A model generated the notes under the pieces. The model was given only the letters and a program-made list of their open reading frames with translations. It did not search any database and was not told where the DNA came from. A stretch of DNA of 5,654 bases from Actinomycetota bacterium (GTDB taxonomy: Bacteria > Actinomycetota > Acidimicrobiia > IMCC26256 > PALSA-610). The DNA lies in contig JAUZEI010000682.1 in assembly GCA_030839105.1 (NCBI GenBank), positions 1-5,654 on the forward strand. The letters are read 5' to 3'. A program made the translations under genes and the position numbers. Positions 1 through 5,654 of this stretch are shown here, one piece after another. Within the stretch, counting starts at the first letter, position 1, and each line of letters opens with the position of its first letter.

Positions 1-20
1 CCGGACTACACTGCCCGGAG

Positions 21-2027
21 ATGTCAGACCTGTGGCCGCGGATAGAACCGCTGCTGGCCCGGGTTGAGAAGCCCGCTCGCTACATCGGTATGGAGATGGG
101 GACGGAGCCGGGCAACCTGGCGCCCCGGCATGGGAGCGGCCGGGCGGCCTTTCTCCTGATCTATCCCGACACCTACGAGATCGGGCTCCCCAACCAGGGG
201 CTTCAGATCCTCTACGAGTTGCTCAACGAGCGGGAAGACTCGGTGGCGGAGCGGGCCTACGCGCCCTGGACCGACATGGAATCGTCGATGCGCAAGGCCA
301 AGGTGCCGCTGTTCAGCGTCGACACCCACCGGGCCGCGGCCGAGTTCGACGTGCTCGCCTTCAACCTGTCCGCCGAGCTCGTCTACACGAACCTCTTGAA
401 CCTCGTCGATCTCGCGGGCTGTCCGGTGCGGAACGAGGATCGCTCGCCCAGACATCCGATCGTGATCGCGGGCGGCCACTGCACCTACAACCCCGAGCCG
501 CTCGCGGAGTACGTCGACGCCTTCGTCATCGGCGACGGCGAAGAGGTCATCTCCGAGCTGGCCGAGGTCGTCGGCGCGTGGAAGCGCGGTGGGCGCGCGA
601 GCCGCGCGGCAGTGCTGCGCGATCTCGCGACGATCCCGGGCGTCTACGTCCCCTCGCTCTACGACGTCGAGTACGACGGCCCCGTCGTCCGTTCGGTCAC
701 GCCGCGCTTTCCCGACGTCCCCGCCGTCGTCGACAAGCGCACCGTTGCCGATCTCGCGGAATGGCCGTACCCGAAGCAGCAGCTGGTCCCGCTCGTGGAA
801 GTGGTCCACGACCGGTTGAACGTCGAGATCTTCCGGGGTTGCACGCGCGGCTGTCGCTTCTGTCAGGCGGGCATGATCACGCGGCCGGTGCGGGAACGCC
901 CCGAGGACCAGGTGCGCACGATGGTCAAAGAGGGCCTGCGGCGCACCGGTTACGACGAGGTTGCGCTCACCTCGCTCTCGAGCGCCGACTTCTCGGGCAT
1001 CGAGGGCGTCGTCGCAGATCTCGTCACCGACCAGGAGGGCACCGGCGGCGTCAGCGTCTCCCTGCCGAGCCTGCGCGTCGACGCGTTCACGGTCGGGATC
1101 GCGAGCGAGCTGCAGAAGGTCCGCCGCAGCGGCCTGACGTTCGCGCCCGAGGCGGGAACGTGGCGTCTGCGTCAGGTCATCAACAAGTTGATCATCGAGG
1201 ACGACCTCTATTCCGCCGTCGACGCCGCGTATTCGCAAGGTTGGCGGCGCGTGAAGCTCTACTTTCTCACCGGCCTGCCGACCGAGATGGATGAGGACAC
1301 GCTCGGCATCGCGCAGCTGGCGACCAACGTCACCGACATCGGCCGCAAGTACACGAAGCAAGCGAGCTGCACCGTGTCGGTCGGAGGATTCGTGCCCAAG
1401 CCGCACACACCGTTCCAGTGGTTCGGTCAGAACGGCGTCGACGAGTTGCAGCGCAAGATCACGTTGTTGCGCAACGCGGTGCGCGGCACCCGCGCGCAGG
1501 TGAAGTGGCACGACCCGAAGGCGACGTTCGCCGAAGGCATCGCGTCGCGCGGCGACCGGCGGATCGGCCGGGTCATCGAACGGGTGTGGCGGGCCGGCGG
1601 CACGTTCCAGGAATGGAGCGAGGGCTTCTCGCTCGACCGCTGGATGGATGCGATGCACGCCGAGGGTCTGGACCCCGACTGGTTCGTCACCCGGCACCGC
1701 ACCCGCGACGAGCTCCTGCCGTGGGCGCACATCGCCGCCGGTCTGCACGCCGACTTCCTCTGGGACGACTGGCAGGCCGCATTGCAGGCGCACGGGCTCC
1801 CCGACTGTCGCTGGACTCCGTGTTATGACTGCGGGGTGTGCACCGACTACGCCCTGGAGCACGTCGTGGCGTCGCCGACGACACCCGCGGGCGGATCGCA
1901 GGGCACGGGCCAAGACCTGAGCGGGTCCGGCGCCGACGTACCGGTTCGGTTCCTGGGCACGAAGGCGCCCGCCGCGGCCGGCGCGCGAGCGGAAGTCGTC
2001 TCACCTACGGGTGGAGTGGTCTTGTGA
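21..2027 (+). CDS. TIGR03960-type B12-binding-domain radical SAM protein
   Basis: Predicted cytoplasmic radical SAM enzyme of 668 residues; the family's reaction and substrate are unknown to me. Residues about 43-180 look like a cobalamin-binding-type Rossmann domain (EIGLPNQGLQILY at 53-65, NPEP at 157-160, GDGEE at 171-175). I see no canonical DxHxxG histidine ligand. The radical SAM core, about 262-495, carries C274-x3-C278-x2-C281 for the 4Fe-4S cluster that cleaves SAM. LPSLRVD (348-354), APEAGTWRLRQVINK (375-389) and VPKPHTPFQW (458-467) also fit the core. A C-terminal group, C596, C601, C604 and C607, could bind a second metal centre. Residues 618-668 are a low-complexity Gly/Ala/Ser tail. 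ATG 21 gives the expected family-like N-terminus (KPARYIG at 17-23), but GGAG abuts the ATG with no spacing and the frame stays open to base 3, so a start upstream of the window is possible. The stop overlaps the next gene by four bases. Family call is firm; function is not known. Confidence 0.93.
   Translation: MSDLWPRIEPLLARVEKPARYIGMEMGTEPGNLAPRHGSGRAAFLLIYPDTYEIGLPNQGLQILYELLNEREDSVAERAYAPWTDMESSMRKAKVPLFSVDTHRAAAEFDVLAFNLSAELVYTNLLNLVDLAGCPVRNEDRSPRHPIVIAGGHCTYNPEPLAEYVDAFVIGDGEEVISELAEVVGAWKRGGRASRAAVLRDLATIPGVYVPSLYDVEYDGPVVRSVTPRFPDVPAVVDKRTVADLAEWPYPKQQLVPLVEVVHDRLNVEIFRGCTRGCRFCQAGMITRPVRERPEDQVRTMVKEGLRRTGYDEVALTSLSSADFSGIEGVVADLVTDQEGTGGVSVSLPSLRVDAFTVGIASELQKVRRSGLTFAPEAGTWRLRQVINKLIIEDDLYSAVDAAYSQGWRRVKLYFLTGLPTEMDEDTLGIAQLATNVTDIGRKYTKQASCTVSVGGFVPKPHTPFQWFGQNGVDELQRKITLLRNAVRGTRAQVKWHDPKATFAEGIASRGDRRIGRVIERVWRAGGTFQEWSEGFSLDRWMDAMHAEGLDPDWFVTRHRTRDELLPWAHIAAGLHADFLWDDWQAALQAHGLPDCRWTPCYDCGVCTDYALEHVVASPTTPAGGSQGTGQDLSGSGADVPVRFLGTKAPAAAGARAEVVSPTGGVVL
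2013..2027 (+). promoter_or_regulatory. Ribosome-binding site and GTGA stop/start overlap
   Basis: GGAG at 2013-2016 lies inside the last codons of the radical SAM gene, seven bases before GTG 2024. The TGA at 2025-2027 overlaps that GTG. This fixes the start of the DUF2344 gene and indicates translational coupling by termination and reinitiation. Confidence 0.8.
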
Positions 2028-2776
2028 GGGGCGGCGCCGCCAACCCGGTACGGCTCCGGTACACGAAGCTCGGCAAGGTTCGCTGGATCAGTCACCGTGA
2101 TGTCGCGCGTGCGCTCGAGCGTGCGTTTCGCGTCGTCCAACTTCCGCTCGCGTTCTCCGAGGGCTTCTCGCCCCGGCCGAAGGTCAGTTTCGGGCTGGCG
2201 TTGTCGACCGGACACGAGAGCGACGCGGAGTATGTCGATCTGGTGTTGGCGGAGGACATCGACCTCGACGCGCTGCCCGCCCGACTCAGCGCGGCGTTGC
2301 CGGACGGCATCGACGTCGTCGGCGCCGTCGCGTTGGCCGAACGGGCTCCGGCGTTGCAAGAAGCGGTGACGTGCGTCGAGTGGCGGGTCGACGTCGCGCA
2401 CACCGATCTGACGGATGTCGATCCCGCGCGCTTGCGCGTCGATATCGACGCCGCGCTCGCTCTGCCCGCGCTCGCCGCAACCCGGCGGCGCAAGGGCCGC
2501 GACGTCATCGAAGACGTCCGACCCGTCATCCGTCGCATCACCGTGTGCGACGGGCTCCCCGTGAGCGAACTCCCGACAAGCGGGTTTCCGGTTGTCGAGA
2601 TGGAAATGTCAACCCAACCGCGCGGCGCGAAGCCGGGTGACGTACTCGCTGCAATAGGCGACTTCACCGATGTTCGCGCGCGGCGCACATACCAATGGAT
2701 TGAGCGCGACGGCGCGCGGCAGGAGCCGCTCGACGCCGACACGCGCCCGCGTATGCCCGAGGCATGCGTGTCATGA
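2024..2776 (+). CDS. DUF2344/TIGR03936 family radical SAM-associated protein
   Basis: Protein of 250 residues belonging to the family usually found beside, or fused to, TIGR03960 radical SAM proteins; no biochemical role is established that I know of. Family-like segments are RYTKLGKVRWISHRD (12-26), FSEGFSPRPKVSFG (44-57) and a C-terminal basic segment RRRKGRDVIEDVRP (154-167) followed by TQPRGAKPGDVL (197-208). There is no signal peptide or membrane segment, so it is probably cytoplasmic. GTG 2024 is chosen because it overlaps the upstream stop as GTGA, has GGAG at 2013-2016 seven bases upstream, and gives a normal family length. The frame is open further upstream to an ATG at 1838, but that extension is Arg-rich and overlaps the conserved upstream gene, so I reject it. 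Translational coupling to the radical SAM gene implies matched production, as for a complex. A role in presenting or binding an RNA substrate is only inference from the neighbouring RNase E/G. Confidence 0.9.
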   Translation: MRGGAANPVRLRYTKLGKVRWISHRDVARALERAFRVVQLPLAFSEGFSPRPKVSFGLALSTGHESDAEYVDLVLAEDIDLDALPARLSAALPDGIDVVGAVALAERAPALQEAVTCVEWRVDVAHTDLTDVDPARLRVDIDAALALPALAATRRRKGRDVIEDVRPVIRRITVCDGLPVSELPTSGFPVVEMEMSTQPRGAKPGDVLAAIGDFTDVRARRTYQWIERDGARQEPLDADTRPRMPEACVS

Positions 2777-2788
2777 GAGAAGGCATCG

Positions 2789-4927
2789 ATGACAGACCTG
2801 AATCGTCTCTCGGACGAGACGAACGACGAGACTGCGGCGCCGGCGGCACCCATCGGGCAGAGGGACGAGCCCGAAACGTCTCCGGAGACGGCGCCCGCCG
2901 AGGGCGCTAGCGCGGCGAACAACGGCGCGCGGGCAACCGAAGACGACGACCTCGTTCCCAACGGCGGCGCCCAGCTCGGCCCCGACGGGCTTCCCCGCAA
3001 GAAGCGCCGCCGCGGTACGCGGGGCGGCCAACGGCGCAAGAAGCCGGCGGGTGCGAACGGCGCCGCCGGTAGTGATGCGAGCGAGGATGCAGACGAGGAC
3101 GACGGCGACGATGACGACGCGCTCGAGTCGATGTCGGGCGGCGAAGACTGGACCGACGCGACCGCCGATCGCGGGCTCACCGACGACGACATCGCGGAGC
3201 AGGCGCGCGAGGAAGCGGGTCTGATCCCGCCCGGGCCGGGGCTGCGCCCGAAGATCGGCGACTCCCGGCCCGCGCCATCGGTCGCGGCGACCGCGGCGTC
3301 CGGCACGGGCACTTCGCCCGGGGCGAGCGCCGACGACGGAGTCGAGCTCGGACCCGACGGCGCGCCCAAGAAGCGGCGTCGCCGGCGCGGCGGCCGGGGC
3401 CGCACCAAGGGTGGCCAGGCGGGTGGCGGTCAGAGCCCGGACCAAGGTGGACAGAGCCGAGCCCCGTCGCCCGCACAGTCGCGGGGCCAGGGTCGCTCGG
3501 CCAGTGGCTCGGGCCGGGGTTCGGGCCGGGGCGCGGTCCAGTACGTCGACGCCGGGGAGATGGGTGACGTCGACGTCGACGGCACCGCGCTCCTCGATTC
3601 ACTCGACGACGAGACGCTGCAGCGTCGGCGCGGAACGAGCCGCAAGGGTCGGCCTGCGGGCCGGTACCTCATGGTCGTGCACGTCCGCCCCGACGGGTTC
3701 GCGCACATCGGAGTCCTCGAAGGCCGTCAGCTCATCGAGCACTACATCTCCACCCCCACCGACGAGAACACGTCGATCGACGGCAACATCTATCTCGGAA
3801 GGGTGCAGAACGTGCTGCCCGGGATGGAGGCGGCGTTCATCGACATCGGCACGCCGAAGAACGGTGTGCTGTACCGCGGTGACGTTGCCTACGACGCCAA
3901 CGATGTCGAGGGCGGCGAGAAACCCCGCATCGAGCGGGTGCTGCGCAACGGCCAATCGATCATCGTGCAGGTCACGAAGAACCCGATCGCGCACAAGGGC
4001 GCGCGGTTGACCCAGGAGGTGAGCCTCGCGGGCCGGTTCGTCGTCATGGTTCCGGGCCAACCGCAAACGTACGGCATCTCGAAGCGTCTCCCCGACGACG
4101 AGCGGAAGCGGTTGCGCCGGGTCCTCGACCGGCTCCGTCCGGCCGACGCGGGCCTGATCGTCCGCACGGCAGCCGAAGGGGCGACCGAGGAAGAGCTCGA
4201 ACGCGACATGCTGCGCCTCAACGCGCAGTGGACGCAGATCTCCCAGATCGCGAAGAAGGCGAAGCCGGGCAGCCTGCTCTACAAGGAGCCGCAGCTCGCG
4301 ATTCGTCTCATCCGCGAGGAGTTCACGAAGGAGTTCCGCGGGGTCGTCATCGACGACGCGAAGATGTACGAGGAGGTGCACTCCTACATCGACGCGATCG
4401 CGCCCGAGCTCGCGGAACGGGTCGAGTTCTACGACGCGGCGGCCGAGAACCTGCCCGTCTTCGAGAAGTTCCATGTGCACGAGCAGCTTCACAAGGCGCT
4501 CGACCGCAAGGTGTGGCTGCCGTCCGGTGGCTCGCTGATCATCGAGCGCACCGAGGCGCTGACGGTCATCGACGTCAACACCGGTAAGAACGTCGGCACG
4601 TCGAACCTGGAAGAGACCGTCTACCGGAACAACCTGGAAGCGGCCGAGGTCGTCGCCCGGGAGCTCCGGCTCCGCGACATCGGCGGCATCATCGTCATCG
4701 ACTTCATCGACATGGAGATCCGGCACAACCGCGAAGCGGTGGAGGAAGCGTTCCGCCAGGCGCTCGCCCGGGACAAGACCCGCACCCAGGTGTTCCCGAT
4801 CTCCGAGCTCGGTCTGGTCGAGATGACCCGCAAGCGTGTCTCCGAAGGCCTGGTGGAGGCGTTCTCGTCGACGTGCCCGCACTGCAACGGGCGCGGGTTC
4901 GTGGTCGACGAGTCCCTGCTCGAGTAG
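2789..4927 (+). CDS. rne: Ribonuclease E/G with disordered N-terminal arm
   Basis: Endoribonuclease for mRNA decay and rRNA/tRNA processing, 712 residues. Residues 1-290 are low complexity: basic patches (69-85, 194-208), an acidic run (98-112) and an SGRG-rich stretch (239-248), probably a disordered RNA- or partner-binding arm. The core follows: an S1-like domain about 325-405 (GNIYLGRVQNVLPGMEAAFIDIG), a 5'-sensor region with SLAGRFVVMVPG (412-423) and R459-T460, matching E. coli RNase E R169-T170, then the DNase I-like domain. Catalytic residues are present: D595 and N597 in VIDVNTG and D638 in VIDFIDM, matching E. coli D303, N305 and D346. C696-P-H-C699 is the Zn-link. The protein ends 13 residues later, with no small domain of the E. 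coli kind and no C-terminal scaffold. GAGAAGG at 2777-2783, five bases before ATG 2789, supports the start. It lies 12 bases after the DUF2344 stop, so probably the same operon. Whether to call it E or G is a naming choice; the sensor residues and long arm favour E. Confidence 0.95.
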   Translation: MTDLNRLSDETNDETAAPAAPIGQRDEPETSPETAPAEGASAANNGARATEDDDLVPNGGAQLGPDGLPRKKRRRGTRGGQRRKKPAGANGAAGSDASEDADEDDGDDDDALESMSGGEDWTDATADRGLTDDDIAEQAREEAGLIPPGPGLRPKIGDSRPAPSVAATAASGTGTSPGASADDGVELGPDGAPKKRRRRRGGRGRTKGGQAGGGQSPDQGGQSRAPSPAQSRGQGRSASGSGRGSGRGAVQYVDAGEMGDVDVDGTALLDSLDDETLQRRRGTSRKGRPAGRYLMVVHVRPDGFAHIGVLEGRQLIEHYISTPTDENTSIDGNIYLGRVQNVLPGMEAAFIDIGTPKNGVLYRGDVAYDANDVEGGEKPRIERVLRNGQSIIVQVTKNPIAHKGARLTQEVSLAGRFVVMVPGQPQTYGISKRLPDDERKRLRRVLDRLRPADAGLIVRTAAEGATEEELERDMLRLNAQWTQISQIAKKAKPGSLLYKEPQLAIRLIREEFTKEFRGVVIDDAKMYEEVHSYIDAIAPELAERVEFYDAAAENLPVFEKFHVHEQLHKALDRKVWLPSGGSLIIERTEALTVIDVNTGKNVGTSNLEETVYRNNLEAAEVVARELRLRDIGGIIVIDFIDMEIRHNREAVEEAFRQALARDKTRTQVFPISELGLVEMTRKRVSEGLVEAFSSTCPHCNGRGFVVDESLLE
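2975..3412 (+). repeat. Duplicated LGPDG-P-KKRRR motif in the RNase E arm
   Basis: Two copies of a peptide motif occur in the RNase E arm: residues 63-76 (LGPDGLPRKKRRRG) and 187-201 (LGPDGAPKKRRRRRG). Both are followed by a Gly/Arg/Lys-rich stretch, ending near residue 208. The copies differ at synonymous positions, for example CTCGGCCCCGACGGG against CTCGGACCCGACGGC. They are therefore not a fresh DNA duplication and may be kept for the peptide. The span given covers both copies and the acidic linker between them. Confidence 0.7.
3511..3531 (+). other. Possible G-quadruplex motif inside rne
   Basis: Four G-runs lie on the coding strand at 3511-3513, 3516-3519, 3523-3525 and 3528-3531, with loops of 2, 3 and 2 bases. 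This meets the usual G3+N1-7 pattern. It arises from two copies of an 11-base unit, TCGGGCCGGGG, starting 12 bases apart (3509 and 3521), which encode part of the SGRG repeat. The CC loops could instead pair with G-runs to form a hairpin, and high GC alone makes such motifs more likely. Confidence 0.4.
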
Positions 4928-4936
4928 CGCCCACTC

Positions 4937-4957
4937 CGGGCCTTCCGTGCAGGTCCG
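4937..4957 (+). terminator. Weak hairpin after rne, possible partial terminator
   Basis: CGGGCCT at 4937-4943 can pair with AGGTCCG at 4951-4957, a 7-bp stem with one G-U pair and a 7-base loop. A pyrimidine-rich but not U-rich stretch (CTATCCTTTCCC, 4958-4969) follows. It begins 10 bases after the rne stop. It could attenuate transcription or mark an RNA 3' end, but it lacks a proper U tract and overlaps the region where a promoter for rplU would lie. Confidence 0.3.
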
Positions 4958-4958
4958 C

Positions 4959-4964
4959 TATCCT
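4959..4964 (+). promoter_or_regulatory. Candidate -10 element for rplU-rpmA
   Basis: TATCCT at 4959-4964 fits the TANNNT form common in actinobacterial -10 elements. It would place a transcription start near 4971 and give a leader of about 30 bases that includes the rplU ribosome-binding site. No recognisable -35 is seen 16-19 bases upstream, where the sequence is CCGGG-rich. rplU-rpmA may therefore also be expressed by read-through from rne. Confidence 0.35.
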
Positions 4965-5002
4965 TTCCCGGTTCCGAGAAGCACTCTGAAGAGGCATCGC
5001 GC

Positions 5003-5305
5003 ATGTACGCAGTCATCCACACCGGCGGTAAGCAGTACCGCGTTGCCGAGGGCGACCGCCTCGACGTCGAGCGGCTCGCCGGCGACGAGGTCACGTTGCG
5101 GCCGATCATGCTCGTCGACGGCGACAGCGTGCTCTCCACTCCCGATCAGCTCGGCGCCGCCGCGGTGACCGCCCGGATCGTCGGCGCGGCCAAGGGTCCC
5201 AAGATCAAGGGCTTCACGTACAAGAACAAGTCGAACGAGCGCAAGCACTGGGGTCACCGTCAGAAGTACTCCACGATCGAGATCACCGGGATCACGAAGG
5301 GCTAG
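5003..5305 (+). CDS. rplU: 50S ribosomal protein bL21
   Basis: Structural protein of the large ribosomal subunit, 100 residues, the normal family length; the family binds 23S rRNA. It opens with the typical MYAVIHTGGKQYRVAEGD, followed by the central beta-barrel. The basic rRNA-binding segment is GPKIKGFTYKNKSNERKHWG (65-84), then HRQKYS (85-90) and TIEITGI (91-97). GAAGAGG at 4988-4994 lies eight bases before ATG 5003. It follows rne after 75 bases and precedes rpmA by 12, the usual bacterial rplU-rpmA pair. There is no room in the short leader for a large structured L21-leader RNA. Confidence 0.97.
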   Translation: MYAVIHTGGKQYRVAEGDRLDVERLAGDEVTLRPIMLVDGDSVLSTPDQLGAAAVTARIVGAAKGPKIKGFTYKNKSNERKHWGHRQKYSTIEITGITKG

Positions 5306-5317
5306 GGGAGCAGACTC

Positions 5318-5590
5318 ATGTCGAAGAAAAAGGGTGCTGCATCATCCCGCAACGGCCGTGACTCGAATGCGCAGCGGTTGGGCGTGAAGCGCTACAGCGG
5401 CGAGGTCGTCACCGCGGGCACGATCATCGTGCGCCAGCGCGGCACGCGCTTCCACCCCGGCTACAACGTCGGGCTCGGTAAGGACGACACGCTGTTCGCC
5501 AAGGCGAATGGAGTCGTGAAGTTCGGGACCCGCCGCGGCCGCAAGCTCGTCGACATCGTCCTCCCCGAAGACATTCTCGCCGACGCCTGA
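5318..5590 (+). CDS. rpmA: 50S ribosomal protein bL27
   Basis: Large-subunit protein of 90 residues whose N-terminus in this family reaches the peptidyl-transferase centre and contacts tRNA. It begins [16 protein letters not shown], so there is no N-terminal extension of the kind that Firmicutes remove with the Prp protease. The family signature [10 protein letters not shown]5-G is at residues 34-48, followed by [20 protein letters not shown] (50-69). GGGGAG at 5305-5310, which uses the last base of the rplU stop codon, lies seven bases before ATG 5318, so it is almost certainly co-transcribed with rplU. In many bacteria obg follows; here the window ends 64 bases after the stop, before any further gene can be seen. 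Confidence 0.97.
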   Translation: MSKKKGAASSRNGRDSNAQRLGVKRYSGEVVTAGTIIVRQRGTRFHPGYNVGLGKDDTLFAKANGVVKFGTRRGRKLVDIVLPEDILADA

Positions 5591-5599
5591 CCCGACCCG

Positions 5600-5654
5600 T
5601 TTGTTGCAAACTGTTTGCAACATTTCCGACCTCGTCAGCGCACTTTTGTTGCAA
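5600..5654. repeat. Cluster of three TTGCAA sites, cut by window end
   Basis: TTTGTTGCAA occurs at 5600-5609 and again at 5645-5654, exactly 45 bases apart. The self-complementary core TTGCAA occurs at 5604-5609, 5615-5620 and 5649-5654, so starts are 11 and 34 bases apart, close to one and three helical turns. The third copy touches the end of the window and may continue as a second palindrome. Possible roles are an operator or promoter region for the next gene, or a dispersed intergenic repeat. Confidence 0.6.
5602..5622. repeat. Perfect 10-bp inverted repeat after rpmA
   Basis: TGTTGCAAAC (5602-5611) and GTTTGCAACA (5613-5622) are exact reverse complements around a single T at 5612. It starts 11 bases after the rpmA stop. 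The near-absent spacer and low GC make it look more like a protein-binding palindrome than a strong terminator. It can also fold as an 8-bp stem with a 5-base loop, so a weak terminator for rplU-rpmA cannot be excluded. Confidence 0.75.

Noticed and set aside
578..1294. Second + strand open frame inside the radical SAM gene
   Set aside because: The translation is Arg/Pro/Gly-rich with no family resemblance, and lies wholly inside a well-supported gene.
24..1913. Long open frame of 629 codons on the minus strand, opposite the radical SAM gene
   Set aside because: It is the antisense shadow of a GC-rich gene. The translation is rich in Arg, Asp and Val, with no recognisable domain, and the + strand product is clearly conserved.
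1838..2023. Upstream ATG that would lengthen the DUF2344 protein by 62 residues
   Set aside because: The extension is Arg-rich and not family-like. GTG 2024 has a good ribosome-binding site and the classic stop/start overlap.
2773..2776. ATGA overlap at the end of the DUF2344 gene, a possible coupled start
   Set aside because: This ATG is in a different frame from rne and leads to a short Arg/Gly-rich peptide. ATG 2789 has its own GAGAAGG site.
2092..3408. Minus-strand open frame of 438 codons across the DUF2344 gene and the rne arm
   Set aside because: It runs across two unrelated + strand genes and encodes Ser/Arg/Pro-rich low-complexity sequence, as expected for a codon shadow.
3566..3580. 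GACGTCGACGTCGAC, palindromic and repetitive
   Set aside because: It encodes alternating Asp and Val in GC-rich codons (DVDVD); codon use explains it without a binding site.
3599..4882. Minus-strand open frame of 427 codons opposite the RNase E core
   Set aside because: It exactly shadows the most conserved part of rne, has Leu/Asp/Arg-rich composition and no recognisable motif.
4928..5002. L21-leader type structured RNA before rplU
   Set aside because: The spacer is only 75 bases and the likely leader about 30, and I see no extended structure beyond the single weak hairpin.

Overview
The window is high-GC bacterial chromosome, densely coded on the + strand. The gene order is a TIGR03960-type radical SAM protein, a DUF2344/TIGR03936 partner, an RNase E/G, ribosomal protein bL21 and ribosomal protein bL27. 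From general knowledge this order is typical of Actinomycetota. The GC-rich codon use, the N-terminally extended RNase E/G and the form of bL21 fit that phylum. A deep lineage such as Acidimicrobiia is possible, but I cannot prove the class from sequence alone.

Layout: bases 1-20 are a fragment of upstream sequence. Bases 21-2027 encode a 668-residue B12-binding-type radical SAM protein. Its stop overlaps the GTG start of the 250-residue DUF2344 protein (2024-2776) by four bases (GTGA). After a 12-base gap comes the 712-residue RNase E/G (2789-4927), made of a disordered, charged N-terminal arm of about 290 residues followed by a complete-looking catalytic core. A 75-base spacer (4928-5002) holds a weak hairpin and a possible -10 element. 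rplU (5003-5305) and rpmA (5318-5590) follow, separated by 12 bases. The last 64 bases (5591-5654) are less GC-rich (about 50%). They hold a perfect 10-bp inverted repeat and three copies of TTGCAA, the last one cut by the window edge.

How the genes fit together: the first three look like one transcription unit with tight translational coupling. They pair an uncharacterised radical SAM enzyme and its usual small partner with the main mRNA-decay and rRNA-processing endonuclease, directly upstream of two large-subunit ribosomal proteins. This context suggests that the radical SAM/DUF2344 pair works in RNA or ribosome biology, but the sequence does not show its substrate.

Most of the window is ordinary conserved housekeeping sequence. 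The parts most worth a second look are the TTGCAA palindrome cluster at the right edge, the uncharacterised radical SAM/DUF2344 pair, and the duplicated motif and possible G-quadruplex in the RNase E arm. I saw no mobile element, CRISPR array, tRNA or rRNA.
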